A stretch of 22,890 nucleotides of DNA from CAYQZD01 sp964421875 (GCA_964421875.1 CAYQZD010000060.1:1-22890); one strand, 5' to 3'; shown: positions 1-7,230, numbered from the stretch's first letter. Notes: generated from the sequence alone by a model not told the origin. Translations and numbers: made by a program.

Positions 1-61
1 GACAAGCAGGAATGACAGCGCTATTATTGCATACCTTATATGGGTAAAGTGTTACGAATAT

Positions 62-67
62 TATAAT
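62..67 (+). promoter_or_regulatory. Possible -10 box upstream of rpmH
   Basis: A perfect TATAAT lies 34 bp before the rpmH start, in a very AT-rich leader. No good -35 hexamer is found at 16-18 bp, so the assignment rests on the -10 alone. A Shine-Dalgarno-like GAGG at 89-92 sits 8 nt before the rpmH ATG. Confidence 0.35.
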
Positions 68-100
68 TATAAATGATATATATTGTATGAGGTTTTATCG

Positions 101-253
101 ATGAAGCGAACTTATCAGCCTTCGAACAGGAAAAGACGAAACAAACACGGATTCCGTAAACGAATGTCCACCAGCGATGGACAAAATATACTCAGAAGAC
201 GGCGCGCCAAGGGCCGGAAACGGCTCTCAGTATCCCAGGAACTGCAGCGCTAA
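101..253 (+). CDS. rpmH: 50S ribosomal protein L34
   Basis: This 50-residue, strongly basic protein begins MKRTYQPSNRKRRNKHGFRK, which is the L34 signature, and continues with the RRRRAKGRKRLS tail typical of the family. L34 is a small 23S rRNA-binding protein of the large subunit. The length is slightly above the usual 44-46 residues because of the C-terminal SVSQELQR. GAGG at 89-92 supports the ATG at 101. It is the first gene of the conserved rpmH-rnpA-yidD-yidC cluster, with rnpA starting 16 bp after its stop. The +1 frame inside the gene stays open from base 105 onward and is continuous with rnpA. Confidence 0.97.
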   Translation: MKRTYQPSNRKRRNKHGFRKRMSTSDGQNILRRRRAKGRKRLSVSQELQR

Positions 254-269
254 ACTCCCGCGGTCCAGA

Positions 270-632
270 ATGTTGAAGCGGCGGGAGGATATCAGCCGCC
301 GCTTGAAAACGGGGATGAAATTCCGGGGAAAATACCTCACGCTGGTGACGGTTTCACGCGGGCTAACCGAGCCGCTCAAGAGCCGGGACGAGGGTCTCCC
401 GGGTCAAAAACCGGCGATGACCAGAATGGCGGCGCTGGTGCGTAAAAGCTGCGGACGCGCTCATGATAGAGTCAGACTGAAGCGATTGACGCGGGAATTT
501 TTCCGGTTGAATCAGGCCAGTTTTCAGGAATTCGAATCGGTGATTTTCTCCCTTGAGAGGCAGGTCGAAAATGAAAAGGATTTTAAGCGCGAGCTTCGGG
601 AGCTTTTGAATAAAGCGGTTAGTATTGATTGA
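270..632 (+). CDS. rnpA: Ribonuclease P protein component
   Basis: RnpA binds the RNase P RNA and helps process the 5' ends of tRNA precursors. From the ATG at 270 the protein has 120 residues, the normal family length, and opens with MLKRREDISRRLKTG, matching the usual 'RLKRREDF...G' start. The basic signature near residues 70-85 reads AHDRVRLKRLTREFF; the family consensus has R-N-R-x-K-R, so here valine replaces the asparagine. The reading frame extends upstream without a stop, with another ATG at 177 inside rpmH that would add 31 residues (151 in total). No Shine-Dalgarno is obvious at either start, so coupling to rpmH translation is plausible. The 270 start is preferred on length and homology. 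The 3' end overlaps yidD by 8 bp if yidD uses its upstream TTG. Confidence 0.9.
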   Translation: MLKRREDISRRLKTGMKFRGKYLTLVTVSRGLTEPLKSRDEGLPGQKPAMTRMAALVRKSCGRAHDRVRLKRLTREFFRLNQASFQEFESVIFSLERQVENEKDFKRELRELLNKAVSID

Positions 633-966
633 ACAAACACATATAGACTGCGGTGCGCGCCTGAACGATGAATCCGCCGGGTTGAATGGGGCTGCACACA
701 GGCTGTTATCCGCCTTGAGTTGGACAGCGATGCTGCTGGGACGAGGCTTGGGATTGGTTGTCAGCGCCTATCAGATTTTCTTTTCGCCCCTGCTGGGCGC
801 CAACTGCAGATTTCACCCCACATGCAGTCACTACGCCAAAGAGGCGCTGGAGGTTCACGGTCTCTTCAAGGGGGGGTGGCTGGCAGCCATGCGGCTGCTG
901 CGATGCAATCCCTTCAATCCCGGGGGAATTGACCCGGTGCCCCAGCGATTTCACACCGACAAATAA
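625..966 (+). CDS. yidD: Membrane protein insertion efficiency factor YidD
   Basis: YidD is a small membrane-associated protein that assists YidC-dependent insertion. The diagnostic core is clear: SAYQIFFSPLLGANCRFHPT followed by CSHYAKEAL and later RLLRCNPFNPGGIDPVP, including the conserved cysteines. The open frame starts at a TTG (625) overlapping the end of rnpA and gives 113 residues. An internal ATG at 730 (residue 36) would give 78 residues and matches the usual YidD start, just before LLGRGLGLVVSAYQ. The 35-residue extension may therefore be untranslated. It lies between rnpA and yidC, as in most bacteria. Confidence 0.93.
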   Translation: MIEQTHIDCGARLNDESAGLNGAAHRLLSALSWTAMLLGRGLGLVVSAYQIFFSPLLGANCRFHPTCSHYAKEALEVHGLFKGGWLAAMRLLRCNPFNPGGIDPVPQRFHTDK

Positions 967-979
967 TCTCTACGGATAG

Positions 980-2710
980 ATGGACAAAAAAACCATACTC
1001 GCTTTCGTGCTGATCGGGATATTGATTATCCTGATGCCCAACTATTACAAGCTGATTTCACCACCGGAAGAGGAACAGACTGCGCCGGTTCAGACCCAAA
1101 GACCGCCGGAAACCACCCGAACCGCCCCGGCGCCAACAGTCCGGGAATACGCAAGGGAGCCGGAAACGGTAGAATCCGTTACTGAGGAAGCTGCGCCTCA
1201 AGGCGCATGGCAGGAGGATACCGTATTGACGGAGAAGCGGGTTCAGGTGGAAACTCCGCTGTATATTGCCGTTTTCAGCAGCCGGGGCGCCAGTCTGGTC
1301 AGCTTCAAGCTGAAACGTTTCGATGACCGGCGGGGCGGAATCGTGGATATGATAAAGGAGGGGCCCGAAGGACAGCCTTACCCCACCGCATACCTGACTT
1401 TCCCCCGGAACGGGCTCTCCACAGATGAGTTGATGTTTACGCCCTCCACAGGATTTTTAACAATAGATGAAGGGGGCTCGGGCCAGTTGGTTTTCACCGC
1501 CCAACTTGTGGGCGGGGGCAAGGTTCGAAAAGCCTACCGCTTCGACGGCGCGACTTACGTGTTGGAGCTTACCACCGAAGCCTCCGGACTAAATCTGGGG
1601 GATGAATATTATTTCCGCTGGGACGGGGGGGTGAACGTCACCGAGCCCGATACCGCTCAGGATTTGACCTACAGCAAAGCGTACGCCTTTATGGGGGGCG
1701 AATTGGAGAAATTCGACGCTCCCGGTAAGGGGGAAAAACGCACTTCTCCCACCGGCAGTGTGGATTGGATTGCGGCGCGCTCCAAGTACTTCGAAATCGC
1801 GGTGGTGCCGGAGGGCAATACCGCGGGCATCGATTTCGTGGGTTCCAGGGTGGGCAGCGGTAAAACCGCCCCCAAGGAGTACAAGCTGGCGGTAAAGATG
1901 GAGAGCCCCGGACGGTCCTTCGTACAGAACTACCGTATCTACCTCGGTCCTGTGGATTCCAAGCTTTTATCGGACCTGGGGGTAGGTCTGCAGGCTACAA
2001 TGGACTGGGGATGGACTATCATCAAGCCCTTCAGTAAATTTGTGCTCTGGGCTTTCAAGCTGATACACTCGGTGATTCCTAACTACGGCATAGTGATTAT
2101 CATTTTTTCCATCCTGATTAAAATCATCCTCTGGCCTTTAACCCACAAAAGCCACGTGTCGATGAAGAAGATGCAGAAACTCCAGCCGTTGATTAAGGAA
2201 ATCCAGGCCAAACACAAGGGCGACCCTCAACGCCTGCAGAAAGAGACAGCCAAACTCTACAAAGACAAGGGTGTGAATCCGATGGGAAGCTGCCTGCCCA
2301 CACTGCTGCAGATGCCGCTGCTCTTCGCGCTGTTCATCGTTTTCAGGTCCACCATCGAACTGCGGGGCGAGCCCTTCATCTTCTGGATAACCGACCTCTC
2401 ATTACCTGACACAATTTTCCATCTGGGATTCACCATTCCTTTATATGGGAACCAGGTGTCGGTGCTGCCCTTGATAATGGGTGTATCGACCTTCTTCCAG
2501 TCCAAAAGCACGGTTTCCGACCCCAGCCAGAAGATGATGATATACTTTATGCCGGTGTTCCTCACCCTGATTTTCAACAGTTTCCCCTCCGGGCTGACCC
2601 TGTATTACACGCTGTTCAACCTCCTGAGTATGTTTCAGCAGCGGATGATTAAGACCGATAATGAGGAGGACAAGCCGGAGGTTACGAAGAAAACCGGTAA
2701 GAAGAAGTAG
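980..2710 (+). CDS. yidC: Membrane protein insertase YidC (Gram-negative type)
   Basis: YidC inserts and folds inner-membrane proteins, alone or with SecYEG. The 576 residues comprise an N-terminal anchor (about 5-22), a Pro/Glu-rich linker, a large periplasmic domain (about 75-335) and the conserved C-terminal membrane core (about 345-555). The core includes the cytoplasmic coiled region MKKMQKLQPLIKEIQAKHKG, the GVNPMGSCLPTLLQMPLLFA helix and a lysine-rich tail (EDKPEVTKKTGKKK). The large periplasmic domain marks a diderm. The residue aligned with the functionally important groove arginine (E. coli R366) appears to be lysine here (K381, in FSILIKIILWPLT). The gene starts 13 bp after yidD with only a weak ribosome-binding site. 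Confidence 0.97.
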   Translation: MDKKTILAFVLIGILIILMPNYYKLISPPEEEQTAPVQTQRPPETTRTAPAPTVREYAREPETVESVTEEAAPQGAWQEDTVLTEKRVQVETPLYIAVFSSRGASLVSFKLKRFDDRRGGIVDMIKEGPEGQPYPTAYLTFPRNGLSTDELMFTPSTGFLTIDEGGSGQLVFTAQLVGGGKVRKAYRFDGATYVLELTTEASGLNLGDEYYFRWDGGVNVTEPDTAQDLTYSKAYAFMGGELEKFDAPGKGEKRTSPTGSVDWIAARSKYFEIAVVPEGNTAGIDFVGSRVGSGKTAPKEYKLAVKMESPGRSFVQNYRIYLGPVDSKLLSDLGVGLQATMDWGWTIIKPFSKFVLWAFKLIHSVIPNYGIVIIIFSILIKIILWPLTHKSHVSMKKMQKLQPLIKEIQAKHKGDPQRLQKETAKLYKDKGVNPMGSCLPTLLQMPLLFALFIVFRSTIELRGEPFIFWITDLSLPDTIFHLGFTIPLYGNQVSVLPLIMGVSTFFQSKSTVSDPSQKMMIYFMPVFLTLIFNSFPSGLTLYYTLFNLLSMFQQRMIKTDNEEDKPEVTKKTGKKK

Positions 2711-2753
2711 GTTATAATATATAATACTAGTTCTTGTTATTATGCGAATTAGT

Positions 2754-2777
2754 AGGGGCGTTCAATTGAACGCCCCT
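2754..2777. repeat. 24-bp perfect palindrome (GTAGGGGCG hairpin family)
   Basis: The left arm AGGGGCGTTCAA is perfectly complementary to the right arm TTGAACGCCCCT. It lies 44 bp after the yidC stop but has no following T-run, so it is not a classical terminator. It shares the GGGGCG...CGCCCC frame with the palindrome at 19231-19258 and the elements at 17225-17281 and 22695-22762, while the inner arm sequence differs. Confidence 0.8.
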
Positions 2778-2869
2778 TCATCGAGACAAATCAGTTTATA
2801 GCGCAAGAACTGAAATAGCCATCGTTCAAAATAGACAACAGTATCGGTATCCCAAAATAGGAGGATATG

Positions 2870-3244
2870 ATGCCGGAACCGAAAAAGCGTCACGGTTGTC
2901 TCACTGCGTGGTTGATTTTAATGCTTGTTGTGAATTCCATAACTGCGCTGGTGTATCTGTTTATGGGCGGCTCAATACGTGAAAGCTATCCGCATGCGTC
3001 ATCCTGGACTATACCGACGCTTATTGTGTTGGGATTATTCAACCTTTCGTGCGCTGTCGCTCTGTTTCAATGGAAGAAGTGGGGATTTTGGGGAATATGC
3101 GCCTCGAGCGTTATCGCGTTTATCGTGAACCTATCTGCGGGAGTCGGAATTGGAAGCTCGCTTCTCGGTTTCGTAGGAGTGGCTCTGCTTTACGGAGTTC
3201 TTCAAATCGGGAAGGAAAACAAAGGGTGGACGCAGCTGGAATAG
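2870..3244 (+). CDS. Small four-helix membrane protein, function unknown
   Basis: The product has 124 residues from the ATG at 2870. An ATG at 2867 is also possible, but it is only 2 nt from the strong AGGAGG at 2859-2864, whereas 2870 has 5-nt spacing. After a basic N-terminus (PEPKKRHG) there are four predicted membrane segments, at about 11-31, 47-67, 73-93 and 95-112. Short loops contain QWKKWGFWG. Similar 'KKRHGCLTAW'-starting hypothetical membrane proteins are known from diverse bacteria and archaea, but no function is known to me. It occupies the place between yidC and mnmE where jag/khpB is often found, and shows no resemblance to Jag. It is flanked by repeat-rich spacers and is probably transcribed alone. 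Confidence 0.8.
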   Translation: MPEPKKRHGCLTAWLILMLVVNSITALVYLFMGGSIRESYPHASSWTIPTLIVLGLFNLSCAVALFQWKKWGFWGICASSVIAFIVNLSAGVGIGSSLLGFVGVALLYGVLQIGKENKGWTQLE

Positions 3245-3295
3245 ATGAACTGTTAGAACAAAGCGTAAAAACCCTGTTGCAAGACTTTGTTGTAG

Positions 3296-3316
3296 GTCGG
3301 CTTATTCAAAGCCGAC
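3296..3316. repeat. Short palindrome, GTCGGCTT arm family
   Basis: GTCGGCTT, loop ATTCA, AAGCCGAC; preceded by TGTAG. The same arms with a different loop (TAAAT) recur at 12244-12264. The same ATTCA loop with different arms occurs at 12196-12216. Confidence 0.8.
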
Positions 3317-3347
3317 TTGAATGGTTCCTTGCTGTTACTATAGTTAA

Positions 3348-3457
3348 ATAATCCCCCCTGCCCCCCTTAGAAAAGGGGGGAATTGGGCTGGAGTCCTTTT
3401 CGAAAGAGGGGAAAGCGTAAAGTCCCCCTTTCTTAAAGGGGGATTTAGGGGGATTAT
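3348..3457. repeat. Nested C-run/G-run inverted-repeat element, copy 1
   Basis: The outer arms ATAATCCCCC (3348-3357) and GGGGGATTAT (3448-3457) enclose two inner hairpins: CCCCCCTT-AGAA-AAGGGGGG (3361-3380) and CCCCCTTT-CTT-AAAGGGGG (3424-3442). The arrangement can fold as a three-stem junction. Related copies are at 16917-16996 (also nested) and 22441-22473 (shortened). Confidence 0.8.
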
Positions 3458-3653
3458 ATTATAACCATTTTATCGTGAATCATCAAGAGTGATTGTTTTA
3501 CTACAAAATTCGGCGAAGAACCGAATGATTCAAGTAACACAATAAAATACAAATACATACACCTTCCCGTCAACCGGAAGCGCAACATAGTTTATAAAAT
3601 GCCGCCTGGACTTGTTCCGGGCTTTCCGTGTTTGTATGGATAGCAGTGAATAG

Positions 3654-4991
3654 TTGATAATAAACAACGACATAATCGCAGCCCATGCCACTCCGCCGGG
3701 GAAATCCGCCATCGCAGTCCTCAGGATGTCCGGTGAAGGAGCCCTAAAGGTGTTAAACAGATGCCTGAAGGATTCCAGCGGGGAAATCGAGCCGCGCCGC
3801 GCCACGCTGGTCAATATCGGCGGCGAGGACGGCGTCATCGACCGGGTAATCGTCATCTATTACCGCGCCCCGAAATCCTACACCGGCGAAGACCTGGTGG
3901 AAATTCACTGCCACGGCGGGGAACAAATCGCCCGCAAGGCGCTGGGACTGCTGTTGGGCAAAGGCGCGCGCCCCGCTAAGCCCGGGGAATTCTCCTTCCG
4001 CGCCTATCTCAACGGTAAGATGGACCTGGCGCAGGCGGAAGCGGTGGCGGATTTGGTGGCGTCCGAGGGGGAACTTGCACGGCGAAACGCGCTTACGCAG
4101 CTTCAAGGCGGGCTGTCCAGGTTCGTGAAGGAGGCGCAGGGGGAGCTTATAGATGTGCTGGCTGAGGTGGAGGCGGAAATAGAATTTCCGGAGGATGAAC
4201 CAATTGAAGTCGATTACACTGGGTGGGGAGAAATTCTGAACCAAGTGAAGCTCGAAGTCGATGAGATGGTGAGGCGCGGCGGTGCGGGAAAAGCGGTGCG
4301 GGAAGGTTACCGCGTGACTATTGCAGGGCCGACTAACAGCGGTAAATCCACACTGTTGAACGCCCTTTTAGGGCAGGTGCGCGCCATCGTCCATCCTCAA
4401 GCCGGAACCACCCGCGACACCCTGCGAGAATCGGTGGAAATCGACGGTATCAGGGTCTGGCTGACCGACACAGCCGGACTGCGCCGCAGCGCCGGGGAGG
4501 TTGAAGCGGAGGGTATCGACCGCGCCCGCCGCGAGGTTGAAACCGCGGACTTGGTAATCTACCTCTACGATTTATGCGTGGGTTTCGACCGGAAAGGCGC
4601 GGAGGAGGTTATTAGAAAGAGAGCTGAGGGAAGTACAATCGTCGTGGGCAACAAAGTCGATTTGTGCCGGGGGGAAGATTATGTTCCCGCGCTTAAGATT
4701 TCCGCTCTTCACGGAGAGGGATCGAAGGAATTGAAGGCGATGATTTCCCAAAGAGCTGGCGGGCTCAGCGTCGAGGGCGGCGTCATCGCCAATGAACGGC
4801 ACCTTGAAGCCCTGCGTGAAGCCTCCGGCTGTCTGGAAAGGGCGGTTGAAGTTGCCGAGTCCCAGGGTGAAACCGAAATCATGGCTCTGGAAATCCGGGA
4901 AGCCGCCCTTCACCTCGGCTCCATTATCGGAGAAGGGGTGGGTGAGGAGGTGCTGGAACGGATTTTCGCCCGCTTCTGCATCGGAAAATAA
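3654..4991 (+). CDS. mnmE: tRNA modification GTPase MnmE (TrmE)
   Basis: MnmE works with MnmG to install the 5-carboxymethylaminomethyl group on U34 of certain tRNAs. The 445 residues begin at a TTG with IINNDIIAAHATPPGKSA, matching the family start; no ATG fits. An N-terminal folate-binding domain (about 1-118) is followed by a helical domain interrupted by the G domain. G1 is GPTNSGKS (225-232), then TTRDT, DTAGLR (G3) and NKVD (G4). The protein ends in the invariant CIGK containing the functional cysteine. The length is close to E. coli MnmE (454). mnmG follows 238 bp downstream, separated by a parS-like site and repeats. Confidence 0.97.
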   Translation: MIINNDIIAAHATPPGKSAIAVLRMSGEGALKVLNRCLKDSSGEIEPRRATLVNIGGEDGVIDRVIVIYYRAPKSYTGEDLVEIHCHGGEQIARKALGLLLGKGARPAKPGEFSFRAYLNGKMDLAQAEAVADLVASEGELARRNALTQLQGGLSRFVKEAQGELIDVLAEVEAEIEFPEDEPIEVDYTGWGEILNQVKLEVDEMVRRGGAGKAVREGYRVTIAGPTNSGKSTLLNALLGQVRAIVHPQAGTTRDTLRESVEIDGIRVWLTDTAGLRRSAGEVEAEGIDRARREVETADLVIYLYDLCVGFDRKGAEEVIRKRAEGSTIVVGNKVDLCRGEDYVPALKISALHGEGSKELKAMISQRAGGLSVEGGVIANERHLEALREASGCLERAVEVAESQGETEIMALEIREAALHLGSIIGEGVGEEVLERIFARFCIGK

Positions 4992-4997
4992 CATAAA

Positions 4998-5013
4998 TGT
5001 TCCACGTGGAACA
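4998..5013. promoter_or_regulatory. parS-like ParB-binding site 1
   Basis: The 16-bp perfect palindrome TGTTCCACGTGGAACA starts 7 bp after the mnmE stop. It matches the highly conserved bacterial parS consensus, differing from the common TGTTTCACGTGAAACA form by one symmetric change; the C/G form is known from pseudomonads. Flanking A/T extends the symmetry to 18 bp (4997-5014). An identical site lies after mnmG. parS sites cluster near oriC and load ParB for chromosome segregation. Confidence 0.92.
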
Positions 5014-5030
5014 TCGCTTGTAAGTATATA

Positions 5031-5051
5031 GGATTTGGGGATTAGGGATTA
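5031..5051. repeat. Degenerate 7-bp tandem array after parS 1
   Basis: The units GGATTTG, GGGATTA, GGGATTA run in strict 7-bp phase. A very similar array (GGATTTG, GGGATTA, GGAGTAA) follows the second parS site at 7109-7129. Confidence 0.6.
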
Positions 5052-5105
5052 GTATAAAGCAATCCCGTAAGTCAATAGCTGTCTGAAATGATAAGCGAAA
5101 TGGTC

Positions 5106-5124
5106 ATTCCGGCCAAGCCGGAAT
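5106..5124. repeat. ATTCCGGC hairpin ('PAKAGIQ' class repeat)
   Basis: ATTCCGGC, loop CAA, GCCGGAAT, followed by CCTTCC. This belongs to the widespread TCATTCC...GGAATCC intergenic repeat type. Relatives occur here at 13427-13470, 17148-17173 and 21543-21570. Confidence 0.7.
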
Positions 5125-5229
5125 CCTTCCGGAGAAGAGGGATTCAGGCTTGCTTCGCAGCCAGAATTACTAATAAGCTTGATATCAGTAAAGTGTTACT
5201 TAACCCCCAGAACCTAATCCCTGAGTTTA

Positions 5230-7074
5230 ATGGATTACGAAGTTATAGTCATAGGCGGCGGGCACGCCGGAGTCGAAGCCGCATCCGCCGCCGCCAGGAT
5301 GGGCTGCAAAACCGCGCTGATAACCTTGCGCAGGGACGCGTTGGGTCGGATGTCCTGCAATCCCGCGGTGGGAGGGGTGGCGAAGGGGCAGTTGGTGAAG
5401 GAGGTGGACGCCTTAGGCGGGGAAATCGGCGCAATCGCCGATAAAGCGGCGGTGCAGTTCCGCGTGCTGGGACGGTCGAAGGGTCCAGCGATGTGGTCTC
5501 CCCGCGCCCAGTGCGACCGCGAACTCTACAACCGCCTGACTTGCCATCGGATGAGCCGTATCGAGGGGCTGGACATAATCGAAGGGGAAGTGAAAAAGAT
5601 TACTGTCGAAGGCGGGAAAGCGCGGGGAGTAATGCTGGGCAGCGGGGAAGAACTTCCCGCAGCGGCGGTTATCGTCAGCGCAGGAACCTTCCTCGAAGGG
5701 CGGATATTCACCGGAAAACGCCATCGCGACGCCGGACGCTGGGGAGAACCTCCTTCACAAGGGCTGTCGAGGCAGCTCGAAGGTATGGGCTTCGAAACCG
5801 TCCGCCTCAAAACCGGAACTCCGCCCCGCCTCTTGATGGAATCCATAGATTTAGCCAGACTAACGCCGCAGGAGGGGGATACCGACATCCATTACTTCTC
5901 CCTCAAAACCGAGCCGCCCCCGGAAGCGCCGCAACAGCTTATGTGCCACCAGGCTTACTCCAACAGCCGCACTATCGAGGTCATTCGAGGGCATTTGGAC
6001 GAAGCCCCCCTCTACGACGGCACCATCACCGGGATTGGGCCGCGCTACTGCCCTTCGATTGAGACTAAGGTGGTCAATTTCCCTGATAGAGACCGGCATC
6101 TGCTATTCGTGGAGCCTGAAGGCTGGGACGATCCGCTGGTCTATTTAAACGGCTTCGCCACCAGTCTGCCTGAGGAGGTTCAGCTCCAAGCCCTACGCAC
6201 CATCGAGGGATTGGAAGAAGTGGAAATCGCCCGTCCCGGCTACGCCATCGAATACGACGCTTTCCCGCCGCACCAGGTGAAATACACTCTGGAAACCCGC
6301 CTTACCGAGGGGCTCTACTTCGCAGGGCAGATAATCGGGACTTCCGGCTACGAGGAAGCCGCTGCCTTGGGGATGATGGCGGGTATCAACGCCGTATTGA
6401 AAATCCGCGGCGAACCGTCCTACATCCTCGACCGCTCCCAGGCGTATATCGGTGTAATGATAGACGATTTAATAATCCGGGGCGCGCCCGAACCCTATCG
6501 GATGTTCACTTCCCGGGCGGAATACCGCCTTTTGCTCCGTTCCGACAACGCCGACGAGCGTTTGGCGGATGACGGCAGGAGGTTCGGCCTGCTGGATAAA
6601 GAGATATATTCCAAGGTTCGCAGCAAGTTCTCTACGGTTGAAGATTTAACAATTCGGCTTAATTCCCGCCGGGTGGATTTCAATGGGGGGAGTTTCCTCG
6701 CCGCTGAGTTGGTTCGCCGGCCGGAATTGACGCTCAATGATGTGCTTGACAGGTATCCGGAAATTTCCGGCGCCGGTCGTTTCAGCGCGGAAGTGCGGCG
6801 CCTGGTGGAAATCAGGGTTAAATACCAGGGATATATCGACCGACAGTTGAAAGATGTGGAACGTTTCCGCCGGATGGAGGAAAAACTCATCCCTGAAGGA
6901 TTGGATTACGATAGGATAACCTCGCTCGCCTACGAGGGACGGGAACGGTTGAAGCGGATCAAGCCCCGCTCTCTGGGGGCGGCTTCCCGCTTGTTTGGAG
7001 TGACTCCCGCCGATATCGCGGTGCTGGCGATATTTATGCGGAAAAGGCAGTCCTTCACCCCGGCGGAGACTTAG
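5230..7074 (+). CDS. mnmG: tRNA uridine 5-carboxymethylaminomethyl modification enzyme MnmG (GidA)
   Basis: MnmG is the FAD-dependent partner of MnmE in wobble-uridine modification. The 614-residue protein begins MDYEVIVIGGGHAGVEAA, with the dinucleotide-binding GGGHAG at residues 9-14. MSCNPAVGGVAKG and KGPAMWSPRAQCD follow, then RYCPSIETKVVNFPDRDRH, which includes the conserved cysteine region, and GLYFAGQIIGTSGYEEAAA. The C-terminal MnmE/tRNA-binding helical domain is present (YQGYIDRQLKDVERFRRME and SLGAASRLFGVTPADIAVL). Length is normal (E. coli 629). The start has only a weak CTGAG ahead of the ATG. The gene is bracketed by two identical parS-like sites, as expected for origin-proximal gidA. 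Confidence 0.98.
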   Translation: MDYEVIVIGGGHAGVEAASAAARMGCKTALITLRRDALGRMSCNPAVGGVAKGQLVKEVDALGGEIGAIADKAAVQFRVLGRSKGPAMWSPRAQCDRELYNRLTCHRMSRIEGLDIIEGEVKKITVEGGKARGVMLGSGEELPAAAVIVSAGTFLEGRIFTGKRHRDAGRWGEPPSQGLSRQLEGMGFETVRLKTGTPPRLLMESIDLARLTPQEGDTDIHYFSLKTEPPPEAPQQLMCHQAYSNSRTIEVIRGHLDEAPLYDGTITGIGPRYCPSIETKVVNFPDRDRHLLFVEPEGWDDPLVYLNGFATSLPEEVQLQALRTIEGLEEVEIARPGYAIEYDAFPPHQVKYTLETRLTEGLYFAGQIIGTSGYEEAAALGMMAGINAVLKIRGEPSYILDRSQAYIGVMIDDLIIRGAPEPYRMFTSRAEYRLLLRSDNADERLADDGRRFGLLDKEIYSKVRSKFSTVEDLTIRLNSRRVDFNGGSFLAAELVRRPELTLNDVLDRYPEISGAGRFSAEVRRLVEIRVKYQGYIDRQLKDVERFRRMEEKLIPEGLDYDRITSLAYEGRERLKRIKPRSLGAASRLFGVTPADIAVLAIFMRKRQSFTPAET

Positions 7075-7086
7075 CGGGGCGCCGAA

Positions 7087-7102
7087 TGTTCCACGTGGAA
7101 CA
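7087..7102. promoter_or_regulatory. parS-like ParB-binding site 2
   Basis: TGTTCCACGTGGAACA is identical to the site at 4998-5013, again with flanking A/T that extends the symmetry to 18 bp. It starts 13 bp after the mnmG stop. Two identical perfect sites 2.1 kb apart make a chance match unlikely. Confidence 0.92.
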
Positions 7103-7108
7103 TTGGCA

Positions 7109-7129
7109 GGATTTGGGGATTAGGAGTAA
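7109..7129. repeat. Degenerate 7-bp tandem array after parS 2
   Basis: GGATTTG, GGGATTA, GGAGTAA in 7-bp phase, starting 7 bp after the palindrome. Its first two units are identical to those of the array following parS 1. Confidence 0.55.
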
Positions 7130-7166
7130 TGGTATTGATGGTTAGGTCGTTTTATCCGACACCTAG

Positions 7167-7187
7167 GTCGGGTCATTCAAATCCGCC
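7167..7187. repeat. Decayed short palindrome (ATTCA loop)
   Basis: GTCGGGTC-ATTCA-AATCCGCC has the scaffold of the elements at 3296 and 12196, but the two arms no longer match: five Watson-Crick pairs, one G-T and two mismatches. The right arm equals the right arm of the element at 13398-13416. Confidence 0.5.
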
Positions 7188-7193
7188 GGGGGA

Positions 7194-7219
7194 GCCGCAG
7201 AGTGCGGGGATTCTGCGGC
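7194..7219. repeat. GCCGCAGA hairpin (CGCAGAGTC family)
   Basis: GCCGCAGA (7194-7201) pairs with TCTGCGGC (7212-7219), with loop GTGCGGGGAT. The same family occurs at 12275-12302 in the inverse orientation of the C/G-rich loop, and as fragments near 9592 and 13328. Confidence 0.7.
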
Positions 7220-7230
7220 ACAGATTTTTC

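Larger units (their letters stand above)
3245..3653. other. 409-bp non-coding spacer before mnmE
   Basis: The first 213 bp hold a short palindrome (3296-3316) and a nested C-run/G-run element (3348-3457). The remaining ~195 bp is AT-rich and contains a small inverted repeat (TTCGG...CCGAA near 3509-3525). It probably includes the mnmE promoter, though no convincing -35/-10 pair was picked out. No credible gene is present. Confidence 0.6.

Noticed and set aside
2754..2777. Palindrome after yidC as a rho-independent terminator
   Set aside because: No T-tract follows, and the same palindrome frame occurs at unrelated sites, so it is treated as a dispersed repeat.
5088..5444. Plus-strand frame of 118 codons overlapping the start of mnmG
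   Set aside because: It is an out-of-frame shadow of mnmG with Arg-rich low-complexity translation, and its upstream part is a hairpin repeat.
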